Below are positions 1-6,609 of a DNA stretch of 16,196 bases, piece after piece. Source of the stretch: Oscillospiraceae bacterium. GTDB taxonomy: Bacteria; Bacillota; Clostridia; Oscillospirales; Ruminococcaceae. The stretch lies in assembly GCA_022792755.1 (NCBI GenBank), contig JAAWBP010000115.1, forward strand, positions 1 through 16,196. The letters are read 5' to 3'. The notes under the pieces were generated by a model. That model was not told where the DNA came from. It did no database searches and was given only the letters and a program-made list of their open reading frames with translations. Position 1 is the stretch's first letter. Every line of letters begins with the position of its first letter. A program made the translations under genes and the position numbers.

Positions 1-52
1 CTTTTCCATTCTCAAAATCGTCTTTTACATCAAATTCAACTGCATATATCAT
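1..52 (-). CDS. possible 5' end of a divergent gene, cut by the window edge
   Basis: An ATG at 52-50 opens a frame with no stop to the edge and begins MIYAVEFDVKDDFENGK. Only 17 residues are visible, so no family can be named. A weak promoter (TTGGCG at 101-106, 18-nt spacer, TATATC at 77-82, read on the - strand) lies just upstream and mirrors the promoter of the XRE gene across the shared inverted repeat. No Shine-Dalgarno is visible before the ATG, which is the main reason for doubt. If real, it would be a divergent partner of the XRE regulator. Confidence 0.3.
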   Translation of the reverse strand, partial: MIYAVEFDVKDDFENGK

Positions 53-78
53 CAATTTTATGCATATAACACATGTGA

Positions 79-110
79 TATATTGGCATTAATATAGTGG
101 CGCCAATATA
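79..110. promoter_or_regulatory. inverted repeat, likely operator of the XRE regulator
   Basis: TATATTGGC (79-87) and GCCAATATA (102-110) form a perfect 9-bp inverted repeat with a 14-nt spacer. The left arm covers most of the -35 and the right arm covers most of the -10 of the promoter ahead of the XRE gene. A dimeric repressor bound here would block RNA polymerase. XRE-type regulators commonly repress themselves through such sites; that this protein binds here is inference. Confidence 0.55.
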
Positions 111-112
111 AT
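83..112 (+). promoter_or_regulatory. sigma-A promoter of the XRE gene
   Basis: TTGGCA (83-88), an 18-nt spacer and a perfect TATAAT (107-112). Transcription would start near 119, leaving a leader of about 50 nt before the ATG at 168. Confidence 0.65.
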
Positions 113-167
113 GCGGTTGTTTTGCTCTTGATTTTACATTAGAATAGTAAAGCAGGAGTATTGAGTA

Positions 168-647
168 ATGAAAGAGTGCGAAACGCTGAAAGACTATTTG
201 GCTAACCTGATTAAAACATTGCGGAAAATGAAAAAGCTGTCTCAGATTGAATTGGCCGTAAAATCAGAAGTCAGTTTGACAGCTGTGAGAAATCTTGAAA
301 ATGCGAAGTCAAATCCCACCCTAGAACTTTTAAGGCGCATCTCGAATGGTCTCAATATGGATCTGGTGATCCAGTTTTTGGAGAAAGCGCCGGGGAATGA
401 GGTTGAGCAATCAATGAACTCCGCTTATCGAATGATTGAAGGTATTGTTGAATCGGAAGGAAAAACATATCCTGCTTACGGCATCGCAGTGGGAGAACTG
501 CGGGTTGAAAATGTCACATGCGACAAGGAGCGGTTAATCTGGTTGATTGAACAGTGCAACCGTTATCAGCTGGAGCCGGAATCTCTTCCTTGGATTTTAT
601 CCGACTTTTTAAATGACCACGCGTTTTATATCTGCCAGTATGACTGA
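168..647 (+). CDS. XRE-family transcriptional regulator with a C-terminal extension
   Basis: A 159-residue DNA-binding protein. Residues about 14-69 form a Cro/C1-type helix-turn-helix: KKLSQIELAVKSEVS holds the first two helices, LTAVRNLENAKSNPTLELL the recognition region, and RRISNGLNMDL the last helix. This is a single-domain repressor fold. Residues about 84-150 (YRMIEGIV, then YPAYGIAVGE, then CNRYQLEPESLPWILSDFLND) form a second small domain. It reminds me of the short clostridial DUF6514-type proteins, but that is memory and unverified. AGGAG at 154-158 lies 9 nt before the ATG. The promoter sits inside an inverted repeat, so self-repression is likely. The gene is a single unit ending at a strong terminator. 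No HipA-like or toxin gene follows it. Confidence 0.8.
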   Translation: MKECETLKDYLANLIKTLRKMKKLSQIELAVKSEVSLTAVRNLENAKSNPTLELLRRISNGLNMDLVIQFLEKAPGNEVEQSMNSAYRMIEGIVESEGKTYPAYGIAVGELRVENVTCDKERLIWLIEQCNRYQLEPESLPWILSDFLNDHAFYICQYD

Positions 648-723
648 TCCCGGCAGATAAGAAAGAAGTCTGTCTTTTCAGATCATCGCCTTCCATAATT
701 TTAAAACAGAGGGTTCAAACATC

Positions 724-756
724 AAAAAGCGGCTCGGAGATTCGAGCCGCTTTTTT
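724..756 (+). terminator. intrinsic terminator after the XRE gene
   Basis: An 8-bp perfect stem, GCGGCTCG (729-736) with CGAGCCGC (743-750), has a 6-nt loop and is extended by A/T pairs. Six T follow at 751-756. Confidence 0.85.
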
Positions 757-890
757 CTGCCCGGACAATGCGGCAGCTGCCTGAAGAACATAGCTTTCAA
801 GCAGGGAAGCTTCACTTTTACGACGATTTATTTTTCGTTTTTGATCCCGGAGAAAAGATATTTTCCGCCCCCGAATTCTCCGGTTTTGGT

Positions 891-919
891 TTGACAATCA
901 CACCACAGGGATTTATAAT
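891..919 (+). promoter_or_regulatory. consensus sigma-A promoter of the aldo-keto reductase / TM2 unit
   Basis: TTGACA (891-896), exactly 17 nt, TATAAT (914-919): a full match to the housekeeping consensus. The start would be near 926, giving a leader of about 100 nt before the ATG at 1030. I see no convincing structure in that leader. Between 757 and 890 I see nothing that looks like a gene. Confidence 0.85.
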
Positions 920-1029
920 AAAAATTAATGTCCCAAAGCCGTATAGGGGCGGCCCACCTCTCTATAACTGCTAGTAGAATAGAAAGGCGTTTTGTCCCGG
1001 AAACGTCATACAGAAGGAGCAGATGCAGT

Positions 1030-2046
1030 ATGAAATTTACCGAAATCGATGGAATAAAGGTCTCGCAGCTGGCGCTCGGGTGTATGAACTTCTACTCCCC
1101 TCTATCAGTTGAAGATTCAGAGCGCAGCATGGATTACGCTCTGGACAAAGGGATCAACCTCTTTGACACAGCCCGTGTTTATGGTGCATGGCATGATATC
1201 CCGAACGCGATGGGTCTCTGCGAACGCGTCATGGGCGATTACATGAAAAAGCGAGGAAACCGGCATCAGATCATTCTTGCAACCAAGGGCTGTCATCCTC
1301 CATTTGAGGCCATGACGACAAACCGGCTGACGGCAAAAGACATCCAGGAAGATCTGGACGCCAGCCTGAAGGATCTCCAGACCGATTATACCGACATCTG
1401 GTTTCTCCACCGAGACCACCCTGACTGCGATTTATACGAACTCATGAAAGCATTGGACACACAGGTAAGAGCCGGAAAAATCCGGGTTCTGGGGGCATCT
1501 AACTGGAGCGTGAAACGGATCAGAGAGGCAAACGCCATTGCAGAAGCAAACGGCTTTACCCCATTTAAAGTCAGCCAGATCGAATGGAGCATGGCCTACC
1601 TGGAAAAAGGCCATCTTCCTGACCAGACAACGGTTGTAATGGACGAAGAGGAGCTGAACGAATATAAAAAAGGCGATCTTGCGCTGATGTTGTTTTCCGC
1701 ACAATCCAGGGGATTTTTCCAAAAGGCGATACAAGCTGGCGGCTTTGAGCAACTCAAGGAACAGGAAGCTGCGGCCGGACGATCTGGCAATCCGAATGCG
1801 CTGACAAAAAAATACGGTTACCTCTGCAACGCGGAGCGGATTGAACGGGTGAAAGAGCTCTGCGGCCTTTATAAGGTCGATGCGGCCGCAATCGGGCTCG
1901 CATATCTTACCAGCCAGCCGGAATTTGAGCCGATCGCGATCCTTGGTTACTCGAAATTGGGGCAGCTTCAGGAATCGCTCGTACATCCTGACCTGCAGCT
2001 GACTCCTTACCAGATCAAAGGAATCCTCGGCGGGAAGGCGCTGTAA
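1030..2046 (+). CDS. aldo-keto reductase
   Basis: A 338-residue NAD(P)H-dependent oxidoreductase of the AKR (beta/alpha)8-barrel family; such enzymes reduce aldehydes and ketones in the cytoplasm. The catalytic tetrad is readable: D46 and Y51 in FDTARVYG, K86 in LATKG, H127 in FLHRDH. GKIRVLGASNWS (149-160) and SQIEWSM (182-188) are usual barrel motifs of the family, and AAAIGLAYLTSQP with IAILGYSKLGQL near the end fits the cofactor-binding region. The frame stays open up to an ATG at 928, but that lies just after the -10 box. The ATG at 1030 follows AAGGAG (1014-1019) and gives the normal family start MKFTEIDGIKVSQLALG. The substrate cannot be told from sequence. The TM2 gene follows after 32 nt, probably on the same transcript. 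Confidence 0.9.
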   Translation: MKFTEIDGIKVSQLALGCMNFYSPLSVEDSERSMDYALDKGINLFDTARVYGAWHDIPNAMGLCERVMGDYMKKRGNRHQIILATKGCHPPFEAMTTNRLTAKDIQEDLDASLKDLQTDYTDIWFLHRDHPDCDLYELMKALDTQVRAGKIRVLGASNWSVKRIREANAIAEANGFTPFKVSQIEWSMAYLEKGHLPDQTTVVMDEEELNEYKKGDLALMLFSAQSRGFFQKAIQAGGFEQLKEQEAAAGRSGNPNALTKKYGYLCNAERIERVKELCGLYKVDAAAIGLAYLTSQPEFEPIAILGYSKLGQLQESLVHPDLQLTPYQIKGILGGKAL

Positions 2047-2078
2047 CGGATAAACTTTAAGATGTTAGGAGAAGAGAG

Positions 2079-2312
2079 ATGTTAAACAATTCAGTCGTAG
2101 GGCCCAGAAGCCCAAAGAGCAAAACGATCACCCTGTTTCTCGCCGTTCTGCTCGGAACATTCGGAGTCGACCGATTCTATCTCGGGAAGATCGGCACGGG
2201 GATTCTCAAATGCCTGACGCTGGGTGGGCTCGGATTTTGGAGCATTTACGATATCGCCACCATTGCGCTCGACAGCGCCACCGATAAACAGGGCCGGTTC
2301 ATCGTGGAATAA
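2079..2312 (+). CDS. TM2-domain membrane protein
   Basis: A 77-residue protein made almost entirely of a TM2 domain: two membrane helices (about 16-33 and 39-62) joined by a short turn with the hallmark GTFGVDRFYLGKIGTGILK and a second charged site in SIYDIATI. The N-terminal 15 residues are polar and basic. TM2 proteins are widespread small bacterial membrane proteins of unclear role. AGGAG at 2067-2071 lies 7 nt before the ATG. It follows the aldo-keto reductase closely with no terminator between, so the two are probably co-transcribed; no functional link is evident. Confidence 0.85.
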   Translation: MLNNSVVGPRSPKSKTITLFLAVLLGTFGVDRFYLGKIGTGILKCLTLGGLGFWSIYDIATIALDSATDKQGRFIVE

Positions 2313-2420
2313 TCCACAATCTACATATCGTTCAGCCAAAGGCTGTGTACTGTCTTTTGAGCACGACAGAAACACATAGGTTCTATTGAATTTCAATAAA
2401 CATATTCTGGTAAACTATAT

Positions 2421-2479
2421 AAAAGAAAGAACCGCTCAAACGGGCTTTTAAAAAGCGGGTTTGAGCGGTTCTTTCTTTT
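2421..2479. terminator. long bidirectional terminator between converging units
   Basis: Perfect 20-bp arms (2421-2440 and 2460-2479) carry A-rich and T-rich ends. Inside, C2441-G2459 pairs, a GG/GG mismatch follows, and then GCTT/AAGC closes a small loop. Each strand ends its hairpin in a T-rich run, so it can stop the TM2 transcript from the left and the MATE transcript from the right. The bases from 2313 to 2420 hold no gene that I can see. Confidence 0.85.
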
Positions 2480-2510
2480 ATGTTTTTATCTTCTTTAAAA
2501 AATTTCACAG

Positions 2511-3835
2511 CTAATAATGGTACTTTGATCGTTTGCTAAGCAGGAATAAAGCAGTTACAACCGCTGCCATTAATTCTGCCGCCACGGTAGAAAACCAGAT
2601 GCCGTCAATTCCCCAAATCAAAGGAAAGAGCAATACCGCCGCTGTTTGGAACAAAAGGGTCCGAAGAAAAGAAATCAACGCAGATACAAGTCCATTATTG
2701 AGGGCTGTGAAAAAGGAAGAGCCGTAAATCGCAATCCCTGCGAATAAAAACGAGAAGGAAAAGATATAAAACCCGCGAAGGGTTAAGTCTAGAAGGGACG
2801 GGTCATAACCAACAAATATCATAGAAAGAGGCCGTGCCAGTCCCTCCGCAAGACCAAACATTACCGCCGAACAAATCCCGATAATAACCAGGCTTTTTTT
2901 GAGCAAGCTTTTTAACTCGGCATGATTTCCCGCACCATAGTGATAACTAATAACCGGTGCTGTCCCGATAGAATAACCGATGAAAGCCGCAAGAAAGATC
3001 ATGTTTATGTACATCAGCACACCATATGCAGCAACACCATCCTCTCCTGCATATTTTATTAGCTGTACATTATAAAGCATACTGACAACAGACATTGAAA
3101 TATTGGTCATAAGCTCAGACGAACCATTAACACAGGCCCAAATCAGGACTTTCCCATTAAATTTGGTTTGAAGTACAAAAGCCCTGCATGAGGGCGGCAG
3201 AAATAGAACAACGGAACGATTCCGCCAACCGCCTGGCTAAAAGCAGTCGCCGCTGCCGCCCCGATCAATCCCCACTGAAACACCGCAACAAACAGTGCAT
3301 CCAACACCATATTGGCGACTCCCGAAGCTACCGTAACAATAAGACCTACCGTTGGCCTTTCCGCTGTAATAAAAAAGCTTTGAAACTCAAATTGCAGGAT
3401 ATACGCTGGAAGCGCTATCAGAATTACCCGGCCATAGAGAACACAATCGTCGAGCATCCTCCCTTCCGCCCCCAGAAAAACAGTAATCGGGCGGATAAAA
3501 ACGATTCCCAGCACAGCGATCACAATGCCGCAGGCCGCAGAAACACTAATAAACAATGAAAATTGCTGCCTTGCCGCATCATAGTCGCCCTCTCCCATTG
3601 TTTTTGCAATCAGAGCGCTGCCGCCAGTTCCAAACATGAAGCCGACGGCTCCAAGGATCATTAAAAACGGCATGATAAAATTGACCGCAGCAAAGGGCGT
3701 TTTCCCCACATAATTCGAAACAAAAAAGCCGTCAACCACCCCGTAAATAGAAATAAAAACCATCATGATAATAGACGGCAGCGTAAACCGCATTAGTTTT
3801 TTATAATCAAAATGATCTGATAATTGAATCTTCAT
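2511..3835 (-). pseudogene. MATE-family multidrug exporter gene, broken by a one-base frameshift
   Basis: Two adjacent frames make up one MATE transporter. The N half (3835-3143) starts MKIQLSDHFDYKKLMRFTLP and carries the typical first helices (IYGVVDGFFVSNYVG, then FGTGGSALIAKTMGEGD). It ends MGKS and then TGA. The C half continues in the next frame with LIWACVNGSSELMTNISMS and runs to 2511 (GVAAYGVLMYIN, then GYSIGTAPVISYHYGAGN). Restoring one base near 3148-3149 (read GTC-CTG after AAG) joins them into about 441 residues, the normal MATE length of 12 helices. Proteins of this family export drugs or toxic organic cations using Na+ or H+ gradients. AGGAG lies 6 nt before the ATG at 3835. 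The gene follows the MarR gene by 65 nt, so MarR probably controls it. The C half could restart at the ATG of MTNISMS (3110), but half a MATE protein is unlikely to work. A sequencing error is the other explanation. Confidence 0.85.
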
Positions 3836-3900
3836 TCCAATCTCCTGACTCAGTGCCGGCTTTCAAACAGCTGCAAAACCAGTGGCCGTTTTCTTGCTGT

Positions 3901-4335
3901 TTAAAATTCCCCAATTTTATCCTGAAAAGCAGTCAAATATCTCTTTGTCAAACCTATATACTGCTCCCATTCTGATTTTGGCCAGGAATTCAAAATATCG
4001 CTTTCGGCTCTAATCAACCGAACAACCGTATTTTCAGCCAACATCTTTCCCTTTTCAGTTAAACGTATATTTTTCTTTTTCCCTTGAAGCAATTCCAGAT
4101 AGACAATTCCCTCTGCCTCCAGTTTTCGAAGCGCGGAATTAATTGTTTGCTTGCGGACACCAAATAATTTATAGATGTCACTAATCGGGCTGCTTTCTCC
4201 ATTGCTGCAAACCGCATAAAGGATCATCATTGCGCTGTCTGATAAACCAAATTTGAGCGCTGCCTTATGATAAACAGCATCAATTTCACTTGTCAGATAA
4301 TTAAACTGCTTTAGTTTCTCTGAAATCAGCTTCAT
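3901..4335 (-). CDS. MarR-family transcriptional regulator
   Basis: A 144-residue dimeric winged-helix repressor. Helices at 1-30 and 105-144 would form the dimer interface. The DNA-binding part is about 33-100: SPISDIYKLFGV, recognition helix RKQTINSALRKLEAEG (61-76), and wing QGKKKNIRLTEKGKML (84-99). MarR proteins usually repress themselves and a neighbouring exporter and release DNA on binding small aromatic or drug-like ligands. Here the neighbour is the MATE gene 65 nt downstream, which fits. The promoter is full consensus and contains two copies of a near-palindrome that I take as the operator. The start ATG is preceded by GGAG with a spacing of about 8 nt. Confidence 0.9.
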   Translation of the reverse strand: MKLISEKLKQFNYLTSEIDAVYHKAALKFGLSDSAMMILYAVCSNGESSPISDIYKLFGVRKQTINSALRKLEAEGIVYLELLQGKKKNIRLTEKGKMLAENTVVRLIRAESDILNSWPKSEWEQYIGLTKRYLTAFQDKIGEF

Positions 4336-4351
4336 AATTGCATCTCCAATA

Positions 4352-4365
4352 GTACGAAATCGGAC
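4352..4365. promoter_or_regulatory. MarR operator copy 2 (downstream of the transcription start)
   Basis: GTACGAAATCGGAC on the + strand matches the near-palindrome GTAYGAAATCGKAC shared with the copy at 4385-4398 (12 of 14 positions identical in the same reading sense). It lies about 7-20 nt after the predicted start site and 33 nt centre to centre from the other copy, about three helical turns. Confidence 0.55.
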
Positions 4366-4378
4366 ATTTTAAGAAGCT

Positions 4379-4407
4379 ATTATAGTACGATTTCATACAT
4401 TTGTCAA
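4379..4407 (-). promoter_or_regulatory. consensus sigma-A promoter of the marR-MATE unit
   Basis: On the - strand: TTGACA (4407-4402), a 17-nt spacer and TATAAT (4384-4379), both perfect. Transcription would start near 4372. The strong core and the operator copies suggest high expression when derepressed. Confidence 0.85.
4385..4398. promoter_or_regulatory. MarR operator copy 1 (inside the promoter spacer)
   Basis: GTATGAAATCGTAC on the - strand, a 14-bp near-palindrome that fills the spacer right up to the -10 box. A repressor bound here would exclude RNA polymerase. It is the better centred of the two matching copies. Confidence 0.6.
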
Positions 4408-4436
4408 CACGTTAAGAAAATAAAAAAACTAAAGAT

Positions 4437-4483
4437 AAAACAATAAAAGCCACTGGAATGATTCCAGTGGCTTTTATTGTTTT
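4437..4483. terminator. long terminator after the pgi / P-loop unit
   Basis: 23-nt arms (4437-4459 and 4461-4483) are perfectly complementary around one central base, so the real loop is about 5 nt. GCCACTGGAAT and its complement form the GC-richer core and A/T runs form the base. On the - strand it ends transcription from the P-loop gene before the marR promoter. It is symmetric enough to work both ways. Confidence 0.8.
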
Positions 4484-4574
4484 ATTCTTTTGTTAAACCA
4501 ACGCTATCCTTACCTGGTTAAACGCTGTCGATACACACAACTCCACAATCAAAAACTTTCTGCCGGCAAAAAGC

Positions 4575-4982
4575 CTACAGATATTTTTTAACCGACTCCG
4601 GCAGCTCCGATTCGTCCGCAGAAATCGTGATAATCAATTTTGTATTTGCAGCATCGGCAACCGGGCTGATCTTTGCGAAGAATTCGCCGAGCGCATCCAA
4701 GTCCTGCCCGCAGATTTTCAGGATGCCATCCACATAAACCTCGGTGATATCGTAATTCCCGGAAAGGAGCCCCGCGATATAACCATAAAACGCATCAAAG
4801 CCGGAAATCCCGTAGGCATCCGCTTCCAAAAGCCTCACGCTGTGGTCGAGGTCATAGGTGAGTTTCGGTTTTTTCTCGACGCAGACGATATTCCCATCCG
4901 TTGTTTTAGCGGCGGCGTTTACCATCTCGATCAAAATCTTCGTTTTTCCGCTTCCTTTTTTCCCTACAATCAACTTAATCAT
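4575..4982 (-). CDS. small P-loop NTPase of unknown role
   Basis: A 135-residue protein with a clear Walker A motif at the very N-terminus (GKKGSGKT, residues 7-14) and a probable Walker B at EVYVDG (81-86, D85 after hydrophobic residues). ITISADESELPE follows near the end. It is far too short for a full ATPase of any family I can name. Similar clostridial proteins are often labelled PilT-like or hypothetical; I would not assign a function. The frame is open to a GTG at 5021, but the ATG at 4982 follows AAAGGA at 8-nt spacing and puts the P-loop at the normal distance from the start. It lies 59 nt after pgi with no terminator between, so it is probably co-transcribed with pgi. Confidence 0.8.
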   Translation of the reverse strand: MIKLIVGKKGSGKTKILIEMVNAAAKTTDGNIVCVEKKPKLTYDLDHSVRLLEADAYGISGFDAFYGYIAGLLSGNYDITEVYVDGILKICGQDLDALGEFFAKISPVADAANTKLIITISADESELPESVKKYL

Positions 4983-5041
4983 ATAAACATTCCTTTCCTC
5001 TGTGCTGTCGGGCACAGTCATGACAAATTTAGGCGAACAGA

Positions 5042-6379
5042 CTATTTCAGCTTTTCTTCCAGTGCTGCTTTTTGCTCCTCATATCCTGGCTTTCCAAGCA
5101 GTGCAAACATGTTTTTCTTATAGCTCTCGACCCCGGGCTGATCAAAGGGATTCACCCCGAGGAGATAACCGGAAATTGCACAGGCTTTCTCGAAGAAATA
5201 AACCAGATAGCCGAACTCGTACTCGTTCATTTCAGGCAGTTCCAAAACGATATTCGGAACCCCGCCTTCCGTATGGGCGATGACCGTCCCCTCAAACGCC
5301 TTGCGGTTTACCACCGACATATTTTGGTTCGAGAGGAAGTTGAGCCCGTCGAAATTGTTGGGATCGTCCTCAATAAAGAGGTCTTGTTTCGGCTTTTCCA
5401 CAGAAAGGACCGTCTCGAACATCACGCGGGAGCCGTCCTGAATGAACTGTCCCATCGAATGCAGGTCGGTGGAAAAGGTCACGGCGGAAGGGTACAGCCC
5501 CTTTTGATCCTTCCCCTCGCTCTCGCCGAAGAGCTGTTTAAACCACTCCGCCATCATGACGTAATTCGGCTCGTAGCTCACCAAAAGCTCGATCGATTTC
5601 CCCTTGCGGTAAAGGATATTTCTGGCCGCCGCATAACGGTAACAGTCATTTTTGGAAAGATCGCAATCGGTAAAAGCACCCATCGCATCGGCGGCGCCCT
5701 GCATCATCCGGTCGATATCGCAGCCTGAAACTGCAATCGGCAGAAGGCCGACCGCCGTCAAAACAGAGTAACGCCCGCCGACATCGTCGGCGATGACAAA
5801 GGTCTCGTAGCCCTCGGAATCCGCCAGTTCTTTCAGCGTGCCGCGCGCTTTATCGGTCGTGCAGTAAATCCTCCCTTTTGCGCCGTCCTTGCCGTATTTT
5901 TTCTCCATCAAGTCGCGGAAAACACGGAAAGCGAGCGCAGGTTCGGTCGTCGTCCCCGACTTGGAGATGACGTTTAAGGAGATTTCCTTCCCTTCGCAGA
6001 TCGAAAGGATCTCGTTTAAATAAGTCGGGCTGATGTTGTTGCCGGCAAAGTAAATCTCCGGCGTATCTTTTTTCAGATTGTTGTAGAGAGGGGATTTCAG
6101 GCACTCGATTGCCGCTCTGGCACCCAGATAGGAGCCTCCGATCCCGATGACGATCAGGACGTCGCTGTCCGACTGGATTTTCGCCGCCGCCTTTTTAATC
6201 CGCGCAAATTCCTCGCGGTCATAATTTTTCGGCAGCTCCAGCCAGCCCAGGAAATCGTTCCCCGGCCCGGATTTGCTGTGCAGAAGGGTGTGGGCCGCCT
6301 CTACCTGAGGCGCGATTGCAGCAAATTCGTGCTCTGAAACAAAACTGCGGAGATGTTTTTCACTGAAATGAACTGACAT
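5042..6379 (-). CDS. pgi: glucose-6-phosphate isomerase
   Basis: A 445-residue cytoplasmic enzyme that interconverts glucose 6-phosphate and fructose 6-phosphate in glycolysis and gluconeogenesis. The length is that of the short Firmicute form (about 450, against 550 in E. coli). The first SIS domain has VIGIGGSYLGARA (77-89) and the phosphate-binding loop SKSGTTTEPA (139-148). PGI signature 1 is DDVGGRYSVLTAVG (198-211). The catalytic Glu is in GESEGKD (about E286), with DLHSMGQ (H307). Signature 2 NPFDQPGVESYKK (410-422) carries the catalytic Lys. An in-frame TTG at 6394 is part of the ribosome binding site TTGGAGG itself; the ATG at 6379, 8 nt after GGAGG, is the true start. The P-loop gene follows 59 nt downstream. 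Confidence 0.97.
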   Translation of the reverse strand: MSVHFSEKHLRSFVSEHEFAAIAPQVEAAHTLLHSKSGPGNDFLGWLELPKNYDREEFARIKKAAAKIQSDSDVLIVIGIGGSYLGARAAIECLKSPLYNNLKKDTPEIYFAGNNISPTYLNEILSICEGKEISLNVISKSGTTTEPALAFRVFRDLMEKKYGKDGAKGRIYCTTDKARGTLKELADSEGYETFVIADDVGGRYSVLTAVGLLPIAVSGCDIDRMMQGAADAMGAFTDCDLSKNDCYRYAAARNILYRKGKSIELLVSYEPNYVMMAEWFKQLFGESEGKDQKGLYPSAVTFSTDLHSMGQFIQDGSRVMFETVLSVEKPKQDLFIEDDPNNFDGLNFLSNQNMSVVNRKAFEGTVIAHTEGGVPNIVLELPEMNEYEFGYLVYFFEKACAISGYLLGVNPFDQPGVESYKKNMFALLGKPGYEEQKAALEEKLK

Positions 6380-6429
6380 TTGTCCTACCTCCAAAAATTT
6401 TCTGACTTCCCAGCCATTGCTATATGATT

Positions 6430-6458
6430 ATTTTACTATATTGCGGCGCAAATTACAA
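6430..6458 (-). promoter_or_regulatory. probable promoter of pgi
   Basis: On the - strand: TTGTAA (6458-6453), a 17-nt spacer and TAAAAT (6435-6430). Four and five of six positions match consensus. The start would be near 6423, about 45 nt before the pgi ATG. Confidence 0.5.
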
Positions 6459-6534
6459 GGCGATTTTGTGAACTCTGCAAATTATTTCCTCCCTTTTTTC
6501 ACGGGAGATGTCACCCTGCCCCAAAGCGCTTTTT

Positions 6535-6602
6535 AGACGTTTTATTCCCGGTAAAACGCGGGAAAATAAGACGTTTCTCCCGATTTTCAGACGAATTTCC
6601 CG
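6535..6602. repeat. three short imperfect direct repeats between dac and the pgi promoter
   Basis: AGACGTTTTATTCCCG (6535-6550), AGACGTTTCTCCCG (6569-6582) and AGACGAATTTCCCG (6589-6602) share AGACG and TCCCG ends. The first copy and the inverted CGGGAAAATAAGACGT at 6559-6574 can also fold into a hairpin with a small bulge around GTAAAACG. On the - strand this lies just after the carboxypeptidase stop codon and could help end its transcript, but no clear T-run follows. Confidence 0.45.
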
Positions 6603-6609
6603 CTTGAGG

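Noticed and set aside
928..1029. Upstream ATG that would extend the aldo-keto reductase by 34 residues
   Set aside because: It lies 9 nt after the -10 box with no ribosome binding site; the 1030 ATG has AAGGAG and the family start.
3110..3110. C half of the MATE protein as an independent gene starting at this ATG
   Set aside because: The coding text continues upstream in the same frame without a start (VNGSSEL), showing that it is the second half of a frameshifted gene.
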